Below are positions 17,522 to 28,594 of a stretch of DNA of 64,000 bases, piece by piece. The notes beneath the pieces were generated by a model. The model did not search any database and was not told the DNA's origin. It was given only the letters and a program-made list of their open reading frames with translations. The position numbers were made by a program, and so were the translations under genes. Positions within the stretch are counted from its first letter, which is position 1, and every line of letters begins with the position of its first letter. The stretch is from Phallus indusiatus. Taxonomy: Eukaryota > Basidiomycota > Agaricomycetes > Phallales > Phallaceae. The DNA lies in contig JAQFWX010000015.1 of NCBI GenBank assembly GCA_027605045.1, forward strand, positions 232,455 through 296,454. The letters run 5' to 3'.

Positions 17522-18169
17522 ATGTCCTTCGTCAATATTCTCCTTTGTTCACGAGATTTGCGTACTAGCAGCAATCGTATGAAGGAGTCCGGGCATGACA
17601 CTCCGCGTGAAAGAATGAAGAGGGGTCATGTTTTTGGGATTTCATGTCTACTCCAGTGCTTGCGCTCCTGCTCGTCACCCAAAGGTTGTCGTTCCGGATC
17701 CTCGTCACGACAAAATTGTCAGATTCGCGGTTCTATCCCTTACGCCAAAGTTACCGTTCGTCGTCCGAGGCGTCTTCGGAAACGTCGCCCCAATGCCTAT
17801 AAAAATAACCATATATCATCAAATGTCAGACAAACCGTACTTGACATATCTGAAGAGAAGAAAAAAAGCCATGGGAGTTGGGATTCGTGCTCGACCATCG
17901 AACCTGTCGTCGAAATCTTTGATTTTAAGGAGAGAGACTCCTTGGAGTTGAATGATGAATCGGACATGGACCTTCCTGAAATTTCTGACGAATATATTTA
18001 TGAAAATGATGCTTACAATTTGGATTATCTTCTTTCGGGTCGGCTATCAAGATTTGTGCCGCACATCTTGGAGACAATTGAGGAGACTGAGGCCGAATAT
18101 CCTTCAATTAGGGAGCAGAGGGAAATATTTAGGCGTTCTGTAAGCTCCCGTTGTCCATTTTATATGTAA
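17522..18169 (+). CDS. unrecognised protein, basic N-half and acidic C-half
   Basis: Single uninterrupted frame of 215 codons starting directly after a pyrimidine-rich promoter-like stretch. The first 100 residues are Arg/Lys/Ser/Cys-rich with a strongly basic cluster (RRPRRLRKRRP). The rest is acidic (DESDMDLPEISDEY, EETEAEYPS). A second frame (17628–17951) overlaps it, but the longer frame has the better start context and composition. No domain recognised. The basic cluster would suit nuclear targeting or nucleic-acid binding, but that is only inference. An unseen intron in the first part is possible. Confidence 0.5.
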   Translation: MSFVNILLCSRDLRTSSNRMKESGHDTPRERMKRGHVFGISCLLQCLRSCSSPKGCRSGSSSRQNCQIRGSIPYAKVTVRRPRRLRKRRPNAYKNNHISSNVRQTVLDISEEKKKSHGSWDSCSTIEPVVEIFDFKERDSLELNDESDMDLPEISDEYIYENDAYNLDYLLSGRLSRFVPHILETIEETEAEYPSIREQREIFRRSVSSRCPFYM

Positions 18170-18935
18170 CTAATAATCTGATATTCCTGTATAGTGTATA
18201 TACATCGTTTGAGTACCAAATATGTCTATTTATAATATAAACTAACGACTTATACTTCCTCCTTTTTCTTTGTTCTTGTTTATAACCTGATTGTTAGTGC
18301 ACTCAATTTCATGGGAAGCCCGTAACCAAATTATCACGAGATGAAAATGTTGGAAGTCAGCTTATACTTCGACGAGTCTATGAAGACTTAATGTCTGGGT
18401 AGTAGTAGTAGCGACTCAGAGATCTCTAGATAGGAGGCGTACTGTAGTATAACCTGATGAGGAGAAGCATAATTACAGGTTGAATACTATATACTATCTG
18501 ATATGGTCCGTGCATAAGGAAACTACTATGCGGGATATCTAATATCAGTACTGATCTTAATCAGACCTAAAGGAAGAGTATAACTAAATATAACGAGTCA
18601 TGTGAGATTGCACACATAATTCCAACAGAAAACCACTGGGAACGACGCTTCAAACCTAATGCATCGTTCATTATTCACTCTGGATTATGAAGATATAAAG
18701 TTGAATATATATACCTATTACTGAGTTATATGAATAAAAGCAATTTACTTTTAAAGGCGTTTATCAGCTGATGCGAGGCCTTGCATGATAACAGAACATA
18801 TTAAACAAAAAAGGTTCTCGAAGAATACATCATAACGAATCAGTATTTGTAGGAGGAACAAAATCATGACAATAAAAACATTTTAAGTAAATAAATACTG
18901 CACGACTGAGAAACCAACGCGGAGCTTTTCTTGAA
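18170..18935. other. non-coding intergenic stretch
   Basis: AT-rich sequence with no frame of note, lying between the 3' ends of two convergent genes. I see no repeat or RNA gene in it. Confidence 0.5.
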
Positions 18936-21900
18936 TCACTCGTCCTCGTCAAACCTCAAGACCTGGGCATCTTCGTCGACAGGAACGGAGCGATACCCGT
19001 ATCTTCCCCTTAGATCAGACGAGTGCGACATGAGTCGTTCCCACGCAATCCCGGCCAGCCCAACGAGGAAGAATGGCACACTTAGGATCGTCGCAATAGG
19101 ACCGGAATCCATAAGTGAGCCTGATGAGAACGAGTTGACGGAACGGTCGGGAAGTCGAATATTACTAAAAAAATATTGGCATAATCATTCAGTCGCCAAA
19201 CCATGATTACGTACCCTCTAGCAAGTCCGCTCTTTTTGGTATAGAACCATGCTGCCGCTCCACATACAGCAAAGGGTATGAGGAGGATGAAGAACCAAAA
19301 CCAGGCACTGCGATGTCGTGGACCAGGACAAATGTGTTCAGCTCCTCTATCAAGTCTCCTTCCATCTGTACACGACGAATGCGGTATTTTGCGATACGCG
19401 GTTCGGTCATACCAGAAATCAACGCTGTCGTCGCGACATACGCTATCATCCGAAGGTAAAGGCGTCATACCTGGTATGAGAACACATACGCCATCTTCAT
19501 TTCGTATATGATTGAATTCGCTAAATTGTAAAGAATAAGAAAAAAAGGGTTATGTTTGGAATTTAGACACGTACCATTCAAAATCGGACTCGATGCATGT
19601 ACAATTTTCGACGAGTTTTTCTGCCTCTTTACGTTGGTTGCCCACGTAACACGCACGATCACGAATACGGCGATGGAACAGAGTCTCAACGTTGACGAGT
19701 TAGCAAGTAAAGAACCCAAACGATTTCAAATACCACTGCTCACTTTTCGTCCAAACAAACATTGCTCCTCACGCTGTTCACTTGGGCTCCATAACTCAAA
19801 GTCATCGTCGATCGAGTTTTTGACGTCGAGAACACCTAAAAGATATTGGGCTGAAAGACAAACACTTAAATCGTTAGAAGATACTTACACTGTCTCTTAA
19901 TCAGTGATGAAAAATCTACATGAACCGCAACAGTATTTTGGGATGATCGAGGATAGCGCCCGAATAAAATAACACGCTGACTGGTATCCGAAGGGACGGT
20001 GACGATACTGAAAACATCCATAGCTTCTCCAAACTTGTATTCATGCCAGCTCAAACCTTGATCAGTACTGAACAACACGACGTCGGTGGGTTGTTCATCA
20101 TTTGTCATGACAATTAGCGACCCGGAGTCGCAAAACTCCCATAAATGTGCGCCCTTGTAAACTTCTTCCCATGTGAAACCGCCATCCCTGCTTAGGAAGG
20201 TGTCGCAATCATTATAAGGCAAAAGATATTCGCCGACGTTGCCAATTCCAAAAATAAGACCGGGTACGGATGGTGTACTGTACGTTGCTCTGGGATCACG
20301 ACGTGCAGTGTATCCGTGTAAATGGAGTGCGCATGCCTAGATGTTACATCAACATAAGAAGAGATAACATTTGAGTGGAAATTACCGTGGAAGAACAGTC
20401 GTACGGAGACTTGTTAGAGTCAAGAGCGGGAGGAGTCAGTGATTTCCAACTGCCCCCATCATTATGGGTAATTCTTGTCTGAAGCTTCTTGCTCAAACTA
20501 CCGGCACTCTGGGTATTCGCGACGATGTTGATGATCGCAATACCGTCCAAACCGATCATTTTTTCGAAATCCACGAAGCCCATTCCGTTCCGATTGACAT
20601 TTTCCACGGAGACACCGAAAAAGGTACCGTTTGAGTTAGACTTCAGGATTGAGCCATACTCTCCATTTGGTCGGTCCGACACTGTCAAATGGAGAAAAAT
20701 CGAGTCCGTACTTGATTCGAGAATGGTGTAAGCCTTTTACAGATTTCCAATGAGTCTACTTCCATGTTAAGATGGATGTTTACTTACGTGGTTGTTGAGA
20801 CGTAAGTTGCTGGGAAACATTCCAGTAGCGAAATGTTTTCCATCGAGAGAGACTTGTAAATTAAGTGATATTTGTTCAGGGTGAAACTGGATGAGAGGCG
20901 AATCAAAAAAGGAAATTGGGTACGTTCATGACGACACTCACCTCCGCGACAATCAAATACTCCGAGAACTTCGTAAATCCAACAATGCTATCAAACAATT
21001 TGGTCGGTTTAGTGTAAAAATCAGACCCTTCCCATAATTCAAGGGGATTGTTGGGGGAGGAATGGTGTTGATTACCACGTTTGTCTCTATAACTCTCGCA
21101 CAAGATAAGTTTACGGTCAATTTTAAGATCCGTATCACGCGCCCATCCGCAACTCTTGACGTAAGTCTCGATTTTGTCCCATCTATGACCGTTGTTTGTC
21201 GTGTAGAAAGCCTCGGCATGGCAATCACCCCCAAACGTATGGCAGTCACCCTCGTCTCCCAACCATATGATCCAGTCAGACTCTTGAGGGTGGAAGGACA
21301 TGAGGGGTCCACCAAGTGTGCTGGGAGGTAGTGGAGCTTCCATTGATTTCCAGCTTTTGCCGCCGTCAATGGTGTGGTAGATTTTTTTGGTTGCGGTGAT
21401 CAGGTAAGCTCTGTCGTTTGAATGCGTGTGCATGTAGAAACCCAGGAAACGTTCTTCTGGTACAATATGTTTCCAGGTATATCCTTCATTAGAGGACTGA
21501 TAGATGGCGCCATCGTCTAATCTGATGAGGATGGTTGACGAATCTTTGAAGTATTCGAACTGATGATGCGAAGACGGGAATTCAAACTGGAGATAGAAAT
21601 AAGATGAGGATAACTAGAAGCCGGGGAAGGAACGTACTGTTTGGTGAGAGATCTCTCCGGGTGGTAATTGTGCTGTAGATATAAACATTACGGATTTACC
21701 ATAACGAGAATAAGGGGGAGAAAAAGAACTTGCCTTTAGAACATTCCTTCCTCACTTTTTCATCTTTCTTGACGCCGCCTTTGCACGTATTTCCCGGGAT
21801 AAGTCGATACCCACTTGATCCCAAGTACGTCCCTTCAGGGTCTTCACATACATTTGCGGAAATGGGTTCTGGACCTTGCGGAACACATTTTCCATCCTCG

Positions 21901-24224
21901 AGAACATAGTTGAAATCGCTGTTCAATGATTAAAAAAACAGATATTTCGGGTTAAAGTGTTTTAGACAAGTACCATTCATAATCTTCGTCCTCGCATTCA
22001 CAATTCTCTTCATGCTCGACAGGGTCTGTAAATTTATCGCCCATGTAGCAGTTGGCTTCGGGTTTCTTGCGATTATACCATTGCTGGGATATAAAAAAAA
22101 GCAATTAGCAGGTTCCTTCATTAGCAGTGGTGTCATCAACTCCACCTTGTGCCCCATGACGCACTCTCGCCCTCTTCCATTCCTAGCGTACCATCGTTCT
22201 ATATCGTTGTCCGTACATTTTGGACGTGACAAAGTCGCAAAGTCCAAGAAAATGACTGCATGTGGCGTCTTATCGTTACCCAAGGATCCGCGGTCCACCG
22301 TTCCCAGAAGCAAAAACTTTTGCGACGTTGAGTCGGGAACTTGAGTTAATGCTCGAGCCCGGACTTTTATGGGAAGTTGCAAAATTTGCCTGTTTTATTG
22401 TGCGAAATTAGTTCATCTGTTTTACTTGCAATCATTTTGTGTGTGAGATCAAAATATCACTTACCAGTCTTTTCCGGAATTCGTAGAATAAAGGACTTCG
22501 TCGGTAATTTCTTTGTCGTTAATAATGACCATGGTGCTTCCTTTATCTCCAAACTCGTATAGATGGCTACCGATATGAACCATCGTCCAGGACACACCGC
22601 CATCCGTGGACAAGAACGTATCACATTCAGAATAAGGACGAAGTTGGGGCCCGACACTTCCAACACCAAGTACGAACCCTGGTGCGGGAGAGGAGAAAAC
22701 ACGGCCGATATTGTGTGGTGAACTCACGGAATGCAAGTGGAGAGAACATGTACTGAGGTGGGAAGTGTCGCATCCGATGGAGTCACCTTTGGCGTCTTTC
22801 TCCGGTGCACGAAGGGGTGCCCAACTACTGCCGTCGTCAAAAGTGGCCAGAGTTTTGATAATCTTTTCGGCGCCTCTTCCGTCTACGTCCATAGCGTTGT
22901 CAACAATATTGGCAAATCCGACACCTTCCACGCCGTAAATATTCTCGTAGTCAACGAATCCTTCGTGATTTCGGTTTGTGTTTTGCAAACTTTGTACGAA
23001 GTGCGTTCCGTTCGAGTTGGACACGAAAAAGGTACCGATAGCCGATTTGGGGTAAAGCAGGACATCCACACCCAAAGAATGTGTCGTAGATTCTACAACC
23101 GTGTATGCATTTTCTCGCAGCTTGGATGCTGTTGTATGGGGGAATTGGGCTCGTTCAAATGTTTGAGCATCCGTTGAAACGAAAAGGACCATTTGGTCCT
23201 GGGAACCCGGCAAATAGCTCTTTGTGGCCACAACGGCGAATTTCGAAACAATGGCCAACGCCACCACACCACCATTGCCTTTATTTCCTCCAGGAAGCTC
23301 AACGACTTGTTTATCTGATTGAAAAAAGTCGGTGGAGGAGTATAACATCATGGAACGGGTATCCATGTGGTTGATACTGTCCGAAGTGCCGATACAAAAT
23401 GTGAGATCGGTGGGAGCGCCGTGTTTGAAGTCTTTGCTCGAGTGCGCGAAGCGGCAGTATCTGGAGTTTTTGAAAATTGAAGTAGGAGTGGATGAAAAAG
23501 AGTCTTTCGTTAAAAAGGTCTTTTGAGTTTGAATGTAATTCAGTATCAAAAAAAAAAAAAAGATGAACTGCAAGCATGCCCTAACGGACCTCATCGTGAC
23601 AATTAGTTGACCACCATCCATCTTTGTCGCATACCGTTCCTTGATATAGAATGTACCCATCATTGGTAGAATGGAACGTCAATGGTTCGGAAACAAGACT
23701 GGGTGGCGCGGGGACCTCGAACGTTTGCCATGATTTACCGCGATCAGTGGTGCGGTAATGTGTCTTCTTGTCGGTTAGAATAAAAGCCTGCAAATGAGTA
23801 TAATAAGTTTGGAGGGTCGATTATGCCTGTGTATTTTAACAAAACTGATACGCACGACACGGTTGTTGGATGGATGAGGGACGTAGAGCAAAGGCGCCGA
23901 GATGCCATCGATAGTTTTCCACTCTTTGCCTTCATTCTCTGATATCCAGACTTGACCAGCGAAAATGTCGAAATACGTAACAACCTATGGGCGAAATGAA
24001 CCCCAAAATACAACATCAGGAATCAAGCCATAATCCGATCGTGCGAAACAATCAGCGTAAAATGAAGCTGACGTGGCAATGCGTACCGGTGAATCTTGGA
24101 AATACACGAGCTCAAGAGGTAGATTCTGAAAACGAGTCACGGAGACCTCTGGTTTTTGTGCATTTGAGAAATTATTGAGTGCAAGGAATAAGATGAACAG
24201 AAGGGAACGGTGTAGACGATACAT
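18936..24224 (-). CDS. VPS10: vacuolar protein sorting receptor Vps10 (sortilin family), two VPS10 domains
   Basis: Type I receptor that carries soluble hydrolases from the late Golgi to the endosome/vacuole. About 1,400–1,500 residues in many exons. Seen: a signal peptide ([20 protein letters not shown]), then two successive VPS10 modules, each a ten-bladed propeller type with Asp-box turns. In the first module these include [22 protein letters not shown] and STNSGKDW. In the second they include [22 protein letters not shown] and [11 protein letters not shown]. Each module ends in the cysteine-rich 10CC region ([14 protein letters not shown] and [14 protein letters not shown]). A transmembrane helix ([20 protein letters not shown]) and a tail follow, ending in an acidic stretch (RFDEDE) at the stop. 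The tail has a second hydrophobic segment ([14 protein letters not shown]). The first join is after FQDSP at the donor gtacgc, into [13 protein letters not shown]. No disrupting frame change was noticed. Confidence 0.95.
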
Positions 24225-26467
24225 CGTCGTCGTCTGCCAGGGACGAGAGCGAGCGTCGTCGGTCAGTGGAGGTGAGAGAACAGCGATGGGCGTCTATGTA
24301 ACCTCAGTATACTCCCGTGGCATTTCCCGCCAGCCAGCGTCAGTTCGAATATGTTCCCTGGCACCTGCTACAATGAAAATGTTTTCGTTGAAATCAATCG
24401 AGGATCTGAACTCTATTCTCTAGTACAATGCAACACTCACAATGTGCCAACGGATGGCACAATATTTGTCCAAAGTAATTGTCCACGGCGGATTGGGATC
24501 CGACTGCAACATAATGACTTTTCTCATGCTTCAATGCTCGGATGTTATTTTGTGAGACGGTGGTTTGTGCTTTTGTTGATGTACTAAGTAAACCGTTTTC
24601 TTCATTGAAGTTCAACAAATCCTAAGTTGCTGTTGGTTATTAAATAACGTCCTGACTCCTCGTACGACTCGGAATTGTCCAAAGCATTTCAAAACCCTCC
24701 GAGGCTTGCTAATGTTTTGATCGAATGGTTCGTCATTGACCATAAAACTGGGAGTAAAAGAGGATCTTGCTCTTTTGAAATGAAACGATATCATCGCAAA
24801 AAACCGTCCTTCATTTAGTAATAACCAAGCTAGTACATAAGGACTTCGAAGTTCGTTTCCCAAAACTATTGAACGTTCACCAGCGAACAACTATCTCTCC
24901 CGATGAGAATAGGAAATTTTCAGCTGCGTTATTTCTTTTTTCAACAAAGGATACTATAAAGCTGAGAGGTACAGGTCGAACCGTTGAAATCGGTTATAAT
25001 AATTGTTGCTCAAATGTCAAGGACCCTCGCGTTTGTGAAGGCGCATGAAAACCTAGTATTTATTTGCTTACAAGCTGACATACAAACGCAGACGACGCAG
25101 ACGAATATGTATATTAACAAATTTTTAAACTTCATAGAAGACGGTTACTACGAGGCCGTTCATCACCTTTTTTCGCAGCAAAGGGCAACATCATACGTGA
25201 CTAGTGACTTGACAGAATGCACCGCAGAAGTTGATTTCCGATAAACGGTCAAAAGTCAAATTAATCCTGCGATCATGAGACAACGGTGAAATGATTGATT
25301 GCAAAACAGAGGCAAATGCACGGCTTCGCCTCGGACGGCACACCCACAGGCCATCTTTTAAGAGTAGGTAAGAATAGTTAAAAAAGGAAGTTACATTTCC
25401 CAGAAAGTTTTCTTTGTATCGTTGCACCAAGGCGCTTTATACAACAAAAGGTCATGTATGCCCGATTTATTTTGCACAATTCTAATGGTTGCGATATGCA
25501 TCATTCATTATGACATAATAATTGCAAGCCAAATGATGATGAAAACCTCAACGCATCACATTGTTCTGGCAGCTCAAAAAAAAGAATAATTCACTTTTAT
25601 TTTTACGCAGTTCCCAGAACCGCCATAATCATCACTGTTAAGTCTCGTCAACAAAGATATTGTTTTGTTAGTAATGTGCACGGCGCCAGAAGAGATTTAC
25701 TTAAAGACGTGCGCTCAGGTTCTTCTACTGGGTCCGTATACCTGGTACAGCTAAAAATACCCCTGACATGTCAGTTTACAAACAGCAGTGTAGTGACGTG
25801 ATAAGGAGTTTTTAAATTACTTTCTCACGACTGAATTCCTCTTTTGGTGTTTAGTTTTGAAAAAATTCTCTCAAACAGGCATCACCATAATTAATGGGAC
25901 CTCAGTCAGGATCTTAAGAAAGGAAATTCCTTTTGAGTAACAAGCTGACACGATATTTATATCCTTTTTTGATTTTCAAACTGTTGCTGTTCGGCGAAGT
26001 ACTCCACCTGTATACATATTTATGTACATAACAGCATCGGAATTTATGTTGAAAAAGTCAGCCCAATTCGACTAAACAGGATGAACGTGGTGGAGAATTG
26101 GAAGCGCAATAGCAGAAGAACTTCATTGGGCCGCCGGGACCGCAGTTGAGAGTTTTTAAGGAGTGACGAACCCCATTTGCTTCTCAAGGGCAGAAGAGCC
26201 TGACAACGGATATACAATTCGAAACCTTCCTAACACTCCCACAAGAAAAGCGGAGGGAATTGATTAGACGGAATTTAATCCCAGATAGGTACCAATTCAC
26301 ATTGTCCGGTAACAACTCAGTTGATCATCACGACTGATTAACTGTCATACAATAGTAACAGGGGAGGGTATTATAAACCGGCCGTGCATCGACAGCATTG
26401 TATGTGGCGTCTCTCCCTTACCCCTCAGCCAGAAGATCTCAAAAGTTAGCGAGTCCGGCTCACTAGC
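24225..26467. other. 2.2 kb intergenic region
   Basis: The first few hundred bases are the promoter of VPS10. The remainder has scattered minus-strand frames of 70–92 codons with no family signature or splice partners. The last 150 bases are the promoter of the DUF6533 gene. No repeat or RNA gene found. Confidence 0.45.
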
Positions 26468-27813
26468 ATGGCTAGCAGCACTTCGTTGAATGGCGGTCAG
26501 CTTACCAACATGATGAAAGTAGAGCTGCTGGCGGCGAATGCTCCGACTGCATACCTTGACTCACTTAGTATTGGTTAGCCCTCTTCTCTTCCCTCATTTT
26601 CCCCCCTAAGACTCAAATTTTCATACATCACGTAAATCTAGTTGCCGCTATAACCGCCCTTGGTTGGGATACTGTCCTTACATTTGAGGATGAGGTTAGT
26701 TGTGATCACTGCACGACGTCTTAAATAATACATTCAAGTCTCACCTTATCATCAGAGAATACTTATATGGAAGTAAGGAAAGCTAATATTCTCATCTAAA
26801 AAGTTAAAACAATATCTCAACAGGTCGAATTGGTCACCCATTAAAGTTCTTTTTCTTGTAGTCCGTTATCTGTCAATCTGTCTACAAACGTGAGATTCTT
26901 TCTTTTGTAGTTTCATTTCACTCAACCCCATTTCATAGTGTCAACGGAGTATTTTTGTTCACACGAACGGCATTCTCAAATGAAGCCTGTTCGGGATACA
27001 AATGGTTCCAAGGACTCGGAGGTTTGATTTTAGTAGCAGCTGCAGACATCATTCTCATCTATCGAGGTGCGATTGAAGATACTGAGTCCGTATATTTCAG
27101 CCCCCGTATCTCACATTCACTCAAGCCTACGCATTTTGTGGACGGAGTAAAAAAATTCTCACTTTTTTGGCAGTTTTGTATATCGCTGCCAAAGCGTCGA
27201 TATTCACGCTGGCGGGAGTTTTCTTGCCCCAATACATTGAAATTGAAAACCCGCTCTCTGAACTTCGGATCGTTGCGGGAGATTGCGTGCCCTTTTTACA
27301 TCCCCCGGCAATTGTTTGGATATGGTATGCTTATTTTAGATCCACAGGGTATGAGGGGCACTCATTTTTAACTAGGATCATCGGGCTCATTTTTCAGAGC
27401 ATCCTTTTCACAACCTTGATTCTGCGAGTTATATACACAAGATATGGTGCTTGGAGTTTGGGAGTTTCGCCGTCTCCTCTTTACACCATTTTTATCAGAG
27501 ACGGTTTATGGGCATATGCTCTTATTGTTTGTGCGTTTTTTTTTCGCCATTCACTCACTAAATGCATTGGTTGTTGAGTTTGGTATTAGTAAACTTAGTG
27601 CTAATGGTCATATATAACGACAAGTCCAGTTTCCTTGGGCTGTCATTCATCTAGTAAGTTTACTAACTTTGTCTCTCCAACAAATGTTCAAATCGCATCT
27701 AATACCCTATCCTCTCATGAGCTGGTGGTTTACAACAAGCAGCATATGTGTACGTGCATTTCAAACATTATGAGAAGCCTGTTGCTAAATGACAACCGTA
27801 GTGCTGTCGTTTG
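26468..27813 (+). pseudogene. DUF6533-type multispan membrane protein, with an apparent frame break
   Basis: Member of the DUF6533 family, multispan membrane proteins of unknown function abundant in mushrooms. The ATG is at 26468 (MASSTSLNGG). Splicing gives the signature LGWDTVLTFEDE, RILIWKSNWSPIKVLFLVVR and YLSICLQT, then FTRTAFSNEACSGYKW. AYAFCGRSKKILTFLAVLYI, AIVWIWIIGLIFQSILFTTL and LYTIFIRDGLWAYALIV follow. A 51-nt intron (donor ATATG|gtatgc, acceptor aactag) restores the fifth helix. After the run of nine T at 27536–27544 the open frame reads RHSLTKC and stops at 27577. The frame one base over reads FAIHSLNALVVEF, which continues through a normal intron to FPWAVIHL and a C-terminal exon ending near 27813. 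Either this copy is frameshifted or the T-run is miscalled. Confidence 0.7.
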
Positions 27814-28594
27814 ATTATCAATCTCAGAGCTGCCTTTAATCAACCTATCTCCGAATCTGTGTCGGAATCGATTCCATTGGAATCCAAAAATCTTGGCAGT
27901 TTCCACGTTCAGATACAAACTGATATAGAGACAACATATTGATAAATTTTGACGATGAGTAATTATATGCCACTGACATTCATACTGTAAATATGTATTA
28001 GTAATGATACCTCTACTATTGTAACTCGTTCTTTTTTGACAATTACTTGACCTTCAATCAATATTATCCTTTGTTTCCGGATCTAAGCCTGAGCATGTTC
28101 ATCTATGATTAATTCCAAGACTTAAGTTTATTAGTACCGACTTATATGCGCAATCACAGTAGATTATACGAGACGGATGACAGTGTGAGACTCTATATTA
28201 GCTCTTACTGGTCCACGTCGTTCCTTGAGAACATCGGGATATTCCAAGATCATCAAAATTGCCTTGGTTCTTTGGCTCACCTGACCGAATCTCTGTCCAA
28301 TCAACCCTCTTAATAAAGAACGTTTCAACCGTGGTATGTAATTATATGTAACATACACGTGGCCGACGCCCCCAAAAGGAGTTTTTAAATGCATATATTT
28401 AGAATTTAAATCACGCCTGGATTATGTGCCCGAGCCTAGAAGAAGCACAGATAAAACCTAAAAAAGTGGATAATCAACTCTCCCATGACTATGGAGCGTT
28501 TGATTTGGACGATAGAAAGTCAACAAAATGTCGGGCACAAGTTGACAAATTCGTCGAGACTGTAGAGTAACTCCGACTGAGGAAAAAAAAAAAC
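27814..28594. other. intergenic region between convergent genes
   Basis: AT-rich 3' region shared by the DUF6533 gene and the acetoacetyl-CoA synthetase gene. A 76-codon minus-strand frame at 28164–28394 has no recognisable content. Confidence 0.5.
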
